Source: Chrysomallon squamiferum (taxonomy: Eukaryota > Mollusca > Gastropoda > Neomphalida > Peltospiridae). From it: 64,000 nucleotides of DNA. Positions 30,685 through 45,148 of this stretch are shown here, in pieces. The notes below the pieces were generated by a model, which was given only the letters and a program-made list of their open reading frames with translations, did not search any database and was not told the origin of the DNA. Each line of letters begins with the position of its first letter. Position 1 is the first letter of the stretch. The translations under genes were made by a program, and so were the position numbers. The stretch covers positions 4,303,264 to 4,367,263 of the forward strand of contig CM022670.1 of assembly GCA_012295275.1 (NCBI GenBank), in the 5' to 3' direction.

Positions 30685-32205
30685 TTATATTTAAAAAAAT
30701 AAAAACAACAAACACCTATATATATATTTAATTCTGGGAAATGTATTCCTGACATGTTTAAAGATTTCCTAAAAGCAATTTGTTCTTAACTTTGTAAACC
30801 TGTTCTAACTGTGGCTGCATACAGTAATCAGCATTCTGTTTACAATCAATACATCAGTTTAGATGTGGACTGACATTTATGTTTTGGATTAATATTAAAC
30901 AGATGTTGAAAAACTCCATACATCAAAAACAAAACAAAAAAATTAAAAACGGTAATAATAAAGTTCAGTATTAGTATTTATTAAATGTCAATCATCCTTT
31001 TACTTATATAATTAAAAGAACAGGAGATAGGCTTTTTTTTTTTTTTTTTTTAAAATACCTACCCATAAATACTGCTGACATTGATAACTGGTCACATTCA
31101 TTCTCACTGGAATGTGAAGTAGCTAACAGATATAGATATCAAAAAAGGAAATAAACATGAATAGACACAGTTTTCTTGGAGTTTTTAAATTTAATTTAAA
31201 TTTTTAAAAATTGTATTCATTTTTTATTATTATTTTTATTACTTTTTACTTTTTAATTTGTTATCTTTCAGCAAATTCCCTGAATGAATTTGGAAAACTG
31301 ATATGCACAATTGAAGATGAAAGAGATAGACTGGTAAGTTAACAATAAACAATTCCACACACAAAACAAATTTGATATGTAATATTCTGTACATAAAGGA
31401 ATGAAAACATGTAATTGAATAAAACCTCTGTGTGCATTTCTAGTTTTCCCAAAGGACACAAGTCGTTTAAAAAAAGAAGAGAAAAAAAAAAAAAAAAAAA
31501 AAACTACCACAGCAAACATATAATTATATATATAAAAATAATTTTATTTAAAAAAATGTAATAAAAAGAAATGTGAATATTGAAAGCACTTCATATTTAG
31601 TTCAAAAAAAAAATTCAACCTGGAGATTTAAATAGTAATGATAATATATATTTTTGCATGTACTTCAACTTCAAGACAAAAATGAAGCAGAATTATTGTT
31701 TTCAACACAGTAATTTAGTTTGTTTGGCCCATATAGTTAGTCTTCAACAGCTTACAAACAGCACAGATTAATTATCATGTTTATTCTTACCTTTTGCTGA
31801 GGAATTATTCAGTTTATCCTAGACATATTTACGTTCTTTGGAAAGACAAACAAGTAAAGAGAGAGTGGTAATTTTTTTAATAGGAGGTCTGTTTGACTGA
31901 ATTTAACACTAATTATTTGCCTGAATTGTTGGAACAGATGTATGAAGATTAAATTGTTTATTCATTGCAGCTTCAGATGGCAACTGAACAATTCCTTAAA
32001 CCCTTGGAAAACTTCAGGAAGGAAAACATTGGTTTAGCAAAGGTAATGATAAGAAATGTAACTTTTTTCTTACCTTTCTGTTAAGAATGAATTCATTAAA
32101 TATAATAATATTTCTGTAATAGTTATGCTGCGGCAAATCATATGTTGTTTGTGTATATTGTTTTAGCATTACTTTTTATGATTATTATTATTATTATTAT
32201 TATTA

Positions 32206-32282
<77 letters not shown>

Positions 32283-33907
32283 TATTTATTTATTCATTAT
32301 TCTGCAATGACAATTTCTGGACATATTTACTTGCAAAACATCTTTAGGTAAGAACGTTTAAATTCAATAATTTTAAACAGAAAACTCAGTATAAACATTG
32401 CAAAATCACTTTTTTTTCTTCTTTTTTTCTCAATTAGAATACCAAAGGTATATATTTGCAATAGATTTCATTGTTCAGATATCTCCATCCAAAACCCACT
32501 TTGACTACATACATATATAAAACCATTGCTAAAGAACTGGTATTCATTCATTCATACATATCATAATCTTGTTTGTGTCACAGGAAGGGAGAAAGGTGTT
32601 TGACAAGCAGACGGCCAAATTCTGTCAGTCACTGGAACGATATCTAAACATGAAGACCAAAGTAAATGAAACTGCACTTCAAGAGGTAAGAAAAATACTG
32701 AGTGACAAACTTAATAAACATTGATATGAATATGGTTTAATTCACTAAATTAAAAAGTGAAGATTTATTTATAACTAAAAGCTTATTGTGTAGCAAAATG
32801 TAAAAATCAAACATGATTTGGAGTCAGTTTACATCGTTTATCAACACATTTATCCTACTATGTATTAAGTAATTTACTTCTTCTTACTAATTAATTAATT
32901 ACTAATTTCATTGTGTACAGGCTGATGCTCAGCTGGAAATGGAGAGAAGAGCTTTCTATCAAGCATCAATGAAATATGTTCTCCAGCTGCAAGAAGTTCA
33001 GGAGAAGAAGAAATTTGAATTTGTTGAAATTGTAATTTGCTTTTTATTGCGTAGAGTTATAATTTAATGAAGAAGAATATCATCAGACAAAATATGATAT
33101 TTTTCTGTTATAGATCACAAGAATAATTTCCATTTATTTTTCTTGTTCTTTATAAATTTTAAAAATATTTTGATTTACATTTTTTAACTATTAAAAGTGA
33201 CATACATTGGGACATAAATTTATACATTATAAATGTAAATTATATTCCTCTCATTTTTCTTACAATTGTTTTTGGCTTTAACAAATTATTTCATGATTCT
33301 TTCGTTTGTATTTACTTAATTTAATTTTTATTTTATTGTTTTTTATTTTATTACAGCTACTAGGTTTCATGTACAGTTGGCTGACATTTTATCATCAGGG
33401 CCATGAAGCAGCTCAGAATTCAAGCCATATATGCAAGACTTACAATGGAGGCTGCAAAAGGTTGAATGGAATGAAAAGAATAATTGAGATATTAACTGAA
33501 TATATATTTATACTTTTTGCATTTCTTTTTGTTTTAAATTTTATTATCATTTTATTACTGCATACTTTCCAGTAGAAAAAAAATTATTATTATTATTATT
33601 ATTATTATTTTTATTGATCTATGTATTTTGCTTTGTCATTGTGATTCTCTAAAACGTATATGATAACATCATCATTACTGTTAAATGAGTCCCAAGTTTC
33701 TGTGATTAATAAATGACTTGTGATCATTTGATCCGTTTTGTGTGTGTGTGTGTTTGTGCTTGTGTTTGTGTTTGTGTGTTTTCAAGAAATAACATACACA
33801 CTTAGTTATTTATATTCTGAATTTTGTTTTAGACTCGTGATAGTTACCAAAGCACCAGCCAGCAAGCAGAACAGTTGATGAACAAGATGCTGGAGGTCCG
33901 TGGAACG
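19846..33907 (+). CDS. Graf: Graf exons 1-8: BAR domain
   Basis: Residues about 1-259. Long amphipathic helices include [19 protein letters not shown], the EFGKL...EDERDRL segment and [18 protein letters not shown], followed by [17 protein letters not shown]. This is the crescent-shaped dimer that senses membrane curvature. Intron 2 is the longest (8.7 kb). Exon 7 needs one inserted base after CAG at about 33416 to read [14 protein letters not shown]. Confidence 0.93.
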
Positions 33908-36619
33908 GTAATTTTAATTTCTGCTTTTCATCTCACTCAGGGCCACTACAGTCAGGTATACTGAGCTGCAGCTGCTGTCATTGTCCTGTTTCTCTTAGAT
34001 AGCATCCTTAGATAGCAATCTGTTATATCACTGGCATTATCAAATAGGACAGTGTGTGTCATTCTTAACTGGACAAGAGTTAAACTAATCCCCTCCAGGA
34101 AGCTAGGCATGTTTTAATACCCTAGTTTTATTAACTTTAGTATTTATTTATTTATTTATTTATTTAATTTATTTATTTATTGTATTAGTTGATTTTAAAA
34201 CAAGTTATTAAGTTGAAAAAATCACCAAAAAGCACCAAAATCAAAACAGAATGAAAGTGTTTGTTGGATTTCTTGAGTAATTTCTTTAGCAGTCACACAG
34301 GTTTATTTACTCACTTGAACTGCACAAATGTTTTAAAACTAATTTCACCCACTCTCTACTTGTTAGTTTTGTGTGAAGTGAAAGCTTAAAACTTACTGCA
34401 GAGATGACAGCAGCTGCAGCCGACATTTTTTAAAAGTGTAAAGACTCCCCCTTAGTAAAGCATGTCTGTTGACAAAAATAACATTTCTTTCCTGTAAATA
34501 AATGAAGATATTGATATGTATTTTGCATGTGGAACCTTAAATTTATGGGACGATGGAGCATGTGGTGCTAATGAAAATTGTATGGCATGCAGGAATACCA
34601 TCAAATAAATTCTGAAATAATTCTTCTATTCTGATAAAAAAGAAATGTTTGTGCCTTTTATACTTGCTCTGATTTATGGTAAGCTCTGGCCTAAGGCATG
34701 ATGGTGATTTGTTATTTTGCAGCCAGTACTGGCTTGTTATAGAAAGGCCATGATGCTTTTCCCTCTGTAAATGATTTTTTGCTGCTAATTTGAAAAAGAA
34801 TATGTCTAAAGTAGCAAAATCTTTGACATTCAGTAGCCAGTGATAAAAAACAGTTGAATGTGTTCTTGTGGTGTTTTTAAAAAAAAAAAATGCATTATTT
34901 ATGTTTTCCTCATATGATAATCTCACAAGCTTCATTTTGAAGAAACACACTCCCTTCATTTATTATATATGCAGTTTGTATGAATAACTCTTTTGCATTC
35001 CTGAAAATACTTTCTATTTCTTTCACTGAATGATATTTTATAACCAGACAGGTTTTGAGATGAAATTCTAAATGCAATTTGCCTGCACATAATTAAACAA
35101 AAAGAATATTAGTTTTTTTTTCACAAATATTTTGTAAAACAATGTGACAGTTTGCCCTGAAGTGGTGATGATCTCAGCTTGCTGCTAGACTGATAGCTAT
35201 TTCTCACATGATCTGTCTTTAGTGATTTTTCACATTATAACATCATTATATATCTTTTTACATTTTTGTATCGTTAGTGATTTTTCACATAACATCATTA
35301 AATATCTTTTTACATTTTTCTATCATTAGTGATTTTTCACATAACATCATTATATATCTTTTTACATTTTTGTATCGTTAGTGATTTTTCACATTTATAA
35401 CATCAAATATCTTTTTTTTTACATTTTTTATATCATTAGTGATTTTTTTTTTATTAAAATATACATTTTTTACATTTTTGCATCGTTAGTGATTTTTCAC
35501 ATTTATAACATACTTTTTTTGCATTTTTATATCATTAGTGATTTTTCACATAATGTTTTTACATTTTTATATCATTAGTAATTTTTCATATTTATAAAAT
35601 ATATATCTTTTTACATTTTCATATCATTAGTGGTTTTCAAATTCAAAACATAAAGTTTTTCATTTTTGTATCATTAGACATGTATCACTCTGTGTGCTTA
35701 TTAGATGTATCTCTGCATCATCAGACATCTCACTTTGTGTGCTTCTAGACATTTCTGTCTTCATCTTTCTTTATTTGTTCATTTTGTGAATCATCAGACA
35801 GTTTTCACTTTGTGTATGATTAGACATCTGTGTAACATCAGACATTTATGTGTCACTGTTACTGTATCATTAATAATTTTCTCACTTTATGTGTGTACAT
35901 TAGACATTGTGTATCTTTCGTGCATCACAAAACATTTCTTACTTAATATATCATTTTCTTACTGTGTGTACATTAGACGTCATTTTCTGTTTTGTGTATC
36001 ACTTGACATTTTTCAGTTTGTTTTTCATTAGACATTTCTCAATTTATATATCATTACATATTTTTCACACTGCCTGTTCTGTTCTTTTTTTAATTTCTTT
36101 TTGATTATTAACCAACATTTAGGAAAACATTTTAAAAACAATTTTGAAATTTAAATGCTTTAGTTACTTCATTACTTGGTTTCATCCATGACATGATACC
36201 ATTAGTTATTTTTTCATAATTGTAATTATTACTGTCACCAAAATAATAATTCAAACAGTTTTAATGACCAATATTGAGTTCATATCTTTGGAGTTGAGTT
36301 TAGAAAATTTATTAGTAATTTGTTTTTATTCTGTTTTGGGGAAGGGGAATACAGTAACACATATATTGTGTTTTCCTATATGTAAAACTTACTAATGTAT
36401 TTTTATTTTGGTGTGGTGGCGTTTTTGCTTACATTTTCTGTAGTTATTTTAGAAAGAAATTAAAACAAACTTGCTTGTGTTATTAATGTTTGTATGTCAA
36501 TTTATTTTATATACTTGTAGCCACAGTTTGGACAGGTTTTGGTAAGGGGAAAAGATGTTACAACAATACTCTTATTATTTTTTTTCTTTCCTTTTTTTTT
36601 TGTTCAAACATTTAAGTTG

Positions 36620-36654
<35 letters not shown>

Positions 36655-38807
36655 ACAAACAATTACTGTTGTTTAAATATTGTTTTATATTAATAGTCTA
36701 CAGTACATAGATAGTTTCATAATCTTTTAGTAATTATTAGAGATGTCAAAATAAATTACAGCTTTCTTAAAACTAAAACATTATGCTTGCTGGTAGTTTT
36801 ATTTTTGTAGTTAGTAAATTAATAAGACTGAAGAAAACAAGCATGATTTTGTTATTTTCCCTTGACAGACCATGCATGTTTTGAACTTACACCCATTTTT
36901 ATTTTGAGTTATAAACAAATATTATCTAGAAAAGAACTGGATGAGTTTTGTAAATAAAATATAAAATTTTTATTTTGATTCCATTATTTTAAAAAAATGC
37001 ATTGATCATATATTTTTCTTTTGTTAATTACATTTTGCCAAATATTTATCATTATTTATATAAGAATAATATATAAATATTTGTTTATAAGTTTAATTTT
37101 TTATTACATCTTTGTTATGTGTTGTTTGTTTTACATTGATAAACCTGTTTTAAATTTAGTAATTTAAAATTGTTATACATTGATAAATTATTTTTAATAG
37201 TAATGTAAAAGTTTAAAAGCAAAATATAATAAATCTGTATTTATTGTTTTGATCTTTCTAACTGCATTCAAAAAGAAAAATGTTTGCTTTCATTAATGAA
37301 AACTTGAACCTGTATCATACTAAGTTAGTGTTGTTTTTGTTTGTTTTGGGGGTTTTGTATTAATTTTATTACTAATTATTATTGTTATTGTTATTGCTAT
37401 TGTTATTGTTATTGTTATTGTTATTATCATTTAAATATATATTAAACAAATTTGAAATTTTCTTTTTCATATTTCTGATTGTTTAATTAACAGTTAACAG
37501 TCCATTTATAAGATTAAAACAAATAATAATAATAAAATTAAATTCTTCATATTTTGTAAATACTATCCAACATAACTGTTAAATTAAACAATAACATTTT
37601 CAAAGGAAAAATACATTAAAGTATTGAAAATGGCAGACCACAAACACAAGACTCAAACTTTAAAAAAAATGTTTGATTATTATTTGTATTTATTTCTGAA
37701 TAATTCTGTTTTATGTTTGGCATCCCTGTGTGTAGCTGAATGTGTGTGAACTGCTGTGTGACAGTGTGTGTTACTTGTTATTTATTTGTCTGGTTATGTT
37801 CACAGAAGCCCATAGATCAGACTGGTACAATTCGAGGCTTTACTAGGCAGGGTTATTTATACCTCATGGAAAGAAGTGAGTAATGCTGTTATTATGTTTA
37901 TTCTTATCTTTTTATTATTGATTTTATTACTTAGCTGGGGTATTTATTTATTCATTTATTCATTTATTTGTTTATTTATTTATTTATTTATTTATTTACT
38001 ATTATTTTTTAATGTTCTTTTAGATATTGGTGTGTTTATGGTAAATTTAATTTATCTTTTTATCTGGAGGGATTTTTGGTTATGTTTGTTATTATTATTT
38101 AAATTTTATACAAGATTTGTTTGCTATGTAAAGTTAAAATTATTTTAAACTTTTGTTGACTTTATTGTATTAATTATTTTAAGCTTTTTCCTCATTGGAA
38201 AAAAAATGAACACTATATATGGTCTCTCATTGTATTTTTTTGTTTTGAAGAAGGACAAATTTTGTAAGATCATTTCAACGTGTTTAAATCTTTTTGTTTA
38301 TTTAGTGCTATCTTTTTTTATTTCAGAGGCACTTGGAACAACATGGACTAAATATTACTGTCAATACAAAAAAGAAACCAAAGAATTCTTCATGATTCTT
38401 TTTAATCAGATTGGTGGAAAACTGGTAAAATATTTTTCTAATTTTTTTTTAATCTCTTTTTATATTTTATCATTTCTCTTCAGAACTCCTTTTCAGCAAG
38501 TTTAGATAAAACTAAATAAACAAAGATATTCCATCATGTATGTATCATAACTGATCTAAAACCATTTGGATGCTATGTTGAGATGTCTTTATACAAATGT
38601 TCATCAGTTTTCATCCTTACATTAAGATGTCACAAAACAGGATTTCTTTATTTCTATAGGATAATAAAAAATTTAGAGATAAGATTTTAAGAATGAGCAA
38701 TGGAGATGTTTAAGAAAATTGTATTATTTATTTTTTTATTTATTTATCTTTTTTATTTTTCAAAATTATTTTATTTTTATTTTAATATTATTACTATTAC
38801 TATTACA

Positions 38808-38879
<72 letters not shown>

Positions 38880-40651
38880 GTTTTTTGTTTTTATTTCTTA
38901 TTTCTTATTTTATTTTAATTGAAAAAATGGGGCAGATTTTTAGTAATATACCAGACATAAAAATTCTTTTATGAGATTTATACTTTGTTGTATAACAGAG
39001 CAATGTTTGTCATTCCATTTTTGATTTTGTTTTGTTTTGTTGTGTTGCAGAATATTCCTGAAAAACATACCCTTGATACATGTGTCAGGTAAGTGTTTTT
39101 TTAAATCATTTGATAGTGTAGTATATGTTATTATTTGTCTTTTCATATTATGTTTTTTACTTTATTTAATTTTATATTTTCAATTTTTGTTTTAATTTTG
39201 ATTTATTTATAAATTTGTTATGCTTTCTTTCTTTTAACATTTTGTTTTATTAAATATTAATTCAGTTTATTTATCTAATTATTATTTTTGTATATTTATT
39301 TGATAATTTATTTTATTTTGTCAGATTTTACTTCAGTTTAGTTTTGAAACTGTTAAGATTATTTTATTTTATTTTCTTAATGTTAAAGTTTTGGGGTTTT
39401 TTGTTATTATTATTATTATTTTGTTTATGCATATTTCCCCACAATTTTAATTTTTACAAGATTATTTCATTGTTATTGAATTTCTATGTATATTTTTACA
39501 GAAAAGTCCCTTTTTTTCCCTTTCTTTTTTTTCTTTTTATATATTTTCAAATTCATATACTAATACTTAATAGTTATTTTTTATTTTATTTTTTTTTGCA
39601 GACGAGCACATGATTCCATTGAGAAAAGGTTTTGCTTTGACATTACATTTAAAGAAAGGTACTGTACATTAAAATATTTTTAATTTTTATTTATTATTAT
39701 TATTATTATTATTTTTATTTTTTTATTTTTTTTTTTTTATGGCATGTTGAACAAATTTTGCAAGAAAACAAGTTGACTTTCTAACACCTACAATATTTAA
39801 TTTCAATTTGATGATCGTTGATTTATTTTATTTAATTATTTTTTTTGGTGCTTAATGTGTATATGTGTATTTCTTAATTTTTTGTTTTATCAAAGGCCTG
39901 GCACAATGACTTTTCAAGCTTTATCTGAAGAAGATCGTCAGTTGTGGCTACGAGCAATGGATGGCAAAGAACCAGTTTACCTTGCACCAAAAGCTAAAAC
40001 TGAGGACAGTAAGTTGATTTTTATCAGTGCCTTTAATTAATAAACATAATCTGCACTGAAACTTGCTAAACTCTTTATCATGACAAGAGAAATAAATTAT
40101 TTTTTATTTGCCCTGTCCAATAACCAATTTAAATGTTAAAAACTTCAAAAATAAAAACTATAATTAAGAGAATAGATAACTGTGTCATGAACATACCAGT
40201 AGCTATTTTTTTTTTTTGCTGTTTTTTGCTATGGACCATATTAAACATTTTCTTTCACTATTTTTTTTTATGATTCTATGTTTGAAATGTGTTGATGATT
40301 GATACAGTGTGCAAAATGAAAACACATCTTTTTTCCCTTTTAATTATTTTTTTTAGTTTTTTGTTGTTTTTTTGTTAAAATTATTAATTACTGTAAGTGA
40401 AAGGTAATATGATATTGTTTTCTATTTTTATTTTTTATTATTTTATTTTTTTTTTTTCAGCTTTGCTTGATGATATAGGTTTTTCTTTTATGAAGAAATG
40501 TATCATGGCAATAGAAGCTAGAGGTATGTGTTTGTTATAGACATGTTTGTGTTTTTTCTTTCAGTTACCTACAAGATATTCTGTAAACATAATCACTTGT
40601 TTTGTAATGGACCAGACAGTATTTATTTAATGTTTATTTTGTAAAGTGTTT

Positions 40652-40682
<31 letters not shown>

Positions 40683-41118
40683 TCTGCTTCTTAAATTCAA
40701 TAGACATAAAACTTGATATGGGCTGTGTTTCTGTTATATGTCATTCCTCAAAACAGCTGTGATTTCAAGGTCAGACAAAAAGTACTGATTCAACAATTCC
40801 CATGCAAGCCACAACTGGTATATGAGAGATTGTATATATGTATTTTCTTTCAAGTGGGAAGATTAATGCAAAAAATGATTTGTACTTATTATCAATAAAA
40901 GCAGCTAATACTTTGCTGGTGGCATGTTTTTCTCTTTTAAGCTGCATAAATATTAATGTGAAATCGTGCAGAGATGTTATTAAATAACTGATGATTTGAT
41001 TACATTTCTTGCAGGTCTTCATGAGCAGGGCCTGTACAGGGTGGTTGGAGTCAATTCTAAAGTTAATAGACTTATCCAAATGGGACTTGGTATGTCTTGG
41101 CAGCTCTTTCTAATCAAA

Positions 41119-41154
<36 letters not shown>

Positions 41155-44100
41155 GGTTAAGACTGATTATAAAAAATTGTAACAACATACAGTAGTAATA
41201 TTTAAATTAATTTTATTTAACTAAGAGTTAAATATTATTGAAATTTATCTTGATGTAATATTTTGCAAGAGGTGGATGTTCCTTATTTTTAGACATTTTT
41301 GTTTCAATGGTTTCAATTTATTTTCTCTATTTTGTTTTCAGACAGAAGGAAAGCAGACAAACTGAATTTAGATGATCCTTCAGTTTGGGAAACTAAAACT
41401 ATAACTAGTGCTGTGAAAAATTACCTCAGGTAAATAAAAAGTGACATACACAGTAAGTTAGTGTTCAGATCCTGGATCAGGAAATGCATCATCGTTTCCC
41501 ACGTGTGACTGAGGATTTTTATTTTTGATATTTCTGTTACAAAATACATTCTCAAGGGGTCCATAATTTTTTCTAATACTGAGAAATTGATTCTGGATGC
41601 TTTTATTCAAGAGTATCTGGTGTCCAAAAACATATGTTTATTTGAGGTGCACAAAAATGTAGTGAAGCAACACAGTAAACTAATCTTATATTTTGCAGAA
41701 TAGTTTCCAAAATCTTTTCTCAACAAGATTCACACTTAAATATACCTCTTTTGGGAAGTGATTTTGGAAACTCTTCTGAAAAATAAAATATTTGTTTGCT
41801 ATGTTGTTTGACTACATTTTTGAAATACAAACTTTTATAAAATTCTTCTGATTTTGAACAGAAAAAACATTTTGAAGCTCTGTCTTGAGTACTTTTTTTA
41901 TATGTAGTTTTCTGTAGAACATATGGTTGTCCAAGGACCAAAAAAGATGATAATTTGAGAATGGTAAACATGGTCTATGATACTAAGCTTATGTTTCACT
42001 GGACAATTAATATCTGGTTGCACATTTTCCTGAAGGAAGACAACTAACATGACATGCTTCTGGATCATCTTGTATTCACTTCTTGCTTCTACTGTGAACA
42101 CCCAAATGTGATTTTAGTCTGGTGGTGAATGATCTACATGATACCCACAATATTAACAAACTATTGCCATACATAGGATTATTGTTTAAATAGTTAACAA
42201 AAAAGAGAAATTCAAATACTGCACAAACTTTTTTGACTACAGCTTTTTTGTTAGTTGTGTGGATGCTTGTTTTATACACTATAAAGTTGAAAAAATTTAT
42301 CACAGTTTATTTCTTTTTCAGATCTCTGCCGGAGCCACTGATGTCTTTTAAACTTCATGACAGTTTTATAAAAGCTGCAAGTGAGTTTTCTGAAACAGTT
42401 TTTATCTAAAAAAAAAGTTTTAAAACTATTCAGATCATAAGGTTATGTTTGAAATATTTTGTGTATTTAATGCTAGAATGTTTTTGTTATATTTGAATTG
42501 CTTGCCTTCCTCTGTATATGTCTGACTGAAGATGAGTGTGTACATCATTATATGTGAGACTGATCAGTGGAGTTATTGTATTATAGGTGTTTTGGTTGTA
42601 ATTATTTTTAAATTTTGTATTTGTGTGTGTATATGTACACATCTATTTTTGTTACTATGGGATTGTTATATTTTTGTGATATTTATAATTTATATTAGTT
42701 ATAGTTTAATTTTTCAACTGTTTATTTTCACAGAACAGGAATCTAAAACACTGCGGATCCTAGATATTCACAAACTGGTTTACGACTTACCAGAATCTTT
42801 CTTTGAAATGTTAGATCTACTCACTGAGCATTTACACAAGTAAGTCAGCAGAGTTCATCTCTGTCTGTGAAACAGATTTACTTTTAATACATAAATACAT
42901 TTAAGATATTAATTTATTTTGCACTGAGCTATCATTAAACATTCATTTATTCCTTCATAATCTCATTATTCCACATATTTATTTATTTATTATTTTATTT
43001 TTTCTTTTTTTTTTTATTTTTTTTGAATCTCTTTATTATTATGAAAGTTAATTGAAGAATAATTATTTAGAACATTTGTTATTTTGTCAAAATGTATTGG
43101 ATTCTGTGGTACAGAAATGCTGTGTGTGTCAAGGTCTGTAGGGTTGTGCCTATCAAATTCTCTAATTGATAAAAATAACTCTTGCAATTACAGAAGTTTT
43201 GATCATTTTTAAAAATATCTTTTAAATGGTTTGACATTTGATAATTATTGTTGTAAAATGTTTTGAGAGGTGTTTTATCCATCACTTTTCTTCCTTTCTT
43301 TCAAAACCCAGAGTGGCCATGGAAAGTGACAAAAACAAGATGACTGTTGGTAACCTAGGTGTTTGTTTTGGACCCACGTTGATGAGACCTGAGGAGGAAA
43401 CAATGGCTGCAATCATGGACATCAAATTCTGCAACATTGTTGTGGAAATTCTCATTAATAATTATGAAAAGGTGACTAAAAGAACAATATTTTTTTGGTG
43501 TATAAAATTAAATAATTTCTCATAAATTCAGATTTGTTAATCTCTGAGTTTAAACATTTCTCAGAAAATAAAATGCTTTATTTAATGTCAGAGGACAGTG
43601 GTTGTAAAAAGAAAAAAGTATCAAATAATAGATTATATATATATATATATATAATTAATTTATTTGTATTTACTTATTTACCATTTTTAACACAACATAT
43701 AAAATTCTTTAGGAATGCAAAGGATAGGTCTTAATAAATGAATGTATTGGTTGTATAATTTTTTTTTTATATAACTGTACTAACACATTACATAATTATA
43801 TTTTTCAATGACAGATTTTTAAAACTGATCCTGAAGACGTTGATCCCAGTGATTCAAGAAGGGCATTTTCTCGGAACAATGCAATTAAGATACAGGCAGT
43901 AGCTAACAACAGGCCTGATGGTGGCGCTCACCCAGTCAGCTCTTCCACACCAGTATTACTACGCGATGGGGGCGCCTCTAGTGGCCAGCAGACCATCTAT
44001 GCAAACCAGGCTCCGGTCCACCCATCATCGGCATCTTCGGCTGGACGAGGAAAACTGCGACCGGTTCAGATTTACAATCCAAGTACTGGGGGTATATTTA

Positions 44101-45101
44101 TAAGTTTGCTTTGCCTGCTAGAGTAGTCGACTTGCAGTTTGCAATGCCTGCCTGATGCACTTGATGACAGACTAATGATTTTCTTTAAAGTGTTCTTGAA
44201 GGTTGTTTTTCTTTTTGTTTTTTTTTAGAGAAAAAGTTTAGAAGATTTTAACTGACGGTGATTTGCAGTAAAACATTTTGATGCTATCAGAAGCTGCAGT
44301 TTTAATTCATAAATTAAATGCTGTCTATCAGAAGTAGTACCCAAAATAATTAAGACATAGAATTATCTTCCATCTTATTATTTTCAAAAGCCTATCATTA
44401 ATTCAAGATAGTGGTAAAATATCAGTTTAATAGTAATATACGTTTGGTGAGAATTCCAGTTGGAATATTTATGTTAATATCCAAGTCTGAGCAGATTGTG
44501 GCTATGTGACATTGAACACATCTTATAGCTGGTGGGTCACATAATCAGTTTTCTTCACTAGGCTCATTGGGCTATTTCCCATTCCTGCTAGAGCTCCAAC
44601 AAAGGATGAGGTATGAAAATGCATTTTACATATCCCTTCCTCTCATTATCTCACTTTGATTAGCATATAGTTTCCTCTAATACTGTTGTTAGAGATTTTA
44701 CATAACAGATATCTAATAATCATTAAAATAAAAAAAGTTTGTATAAACAAAACATTCGTTTTTATGTCTAACTGAAATGATTAAAATACTCACAAAAGAT
44801 TCATGTGTTTGGAGTTGCTGCATCTTGTTTCAGCTGTGTTGAGGTTTTTGATATTTATCAGCTGGATTTTTTATTTATTATTATTATAAAAATAGTGACC
44901 ACTAGAATGTTTTAAAAAAATAATGAAGATATTTTTTAATTAATTAATCTTTCATTTTTCTTTTTGTTTGGACAAAGAAAATTAATCAGTTTTCTATTAC
45001 TTTGATAATTTAGTTTACTTTTTTAAATATTCTAAAATTATTATAATGTATAGGTTATTATTTTATTTAATTTTATTTTACTATTATTTCTACTGTTACT
45101 G

Positions 45102-45148
<47 letters not shown>

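Larger units (their letters stand above)
22563..31271 (+). other. Graf intron 2, rich in simple repeats
   Basis: An 8.7-kb intron with no supported gene. It holds (GT)n 23324-23356, poly-T/(ATT)n/poly-T 23589-23716, (ATTTT)n 24897-25000, (TTTA)n 25685-25733, poly-T 25935-25962, CA arrays 27985-28193, ATTT/TTC/ATT 29117-29203, poly-T 29866-29891 and (TA)n 30639-30681. All open frames here are low-complexity or lack any family signal. Confidence 0.65.

Noticed and set aside
32142-32351. Poly-isoleucine open frame
   Set aside because: Translation of the ATT microsatellite inside Graf intron 4.
34543-34959. 138-codon open frame (-) in Graf intron 8
   Set aside because: It is the longest non-repetitive intronic frame, but it shows no recognisable family or motif and no splice context; probably chance.
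35221-36060. CRISPR-like array of regularly spaced repeats
   Set aside because: The repeat and the intervening parts are both related between units and the spacing varies; it is a minisatellite in a eukaryotic intron.
41720-42303. Three overlapping minus-strand frames as a possible decayed transposase
   Set aside because: Phrases such as [17 protein letters not shown] look protein-like, but no catalytic triad, terminal repeats or complete frame could be seen, so no transposon family is claimed.
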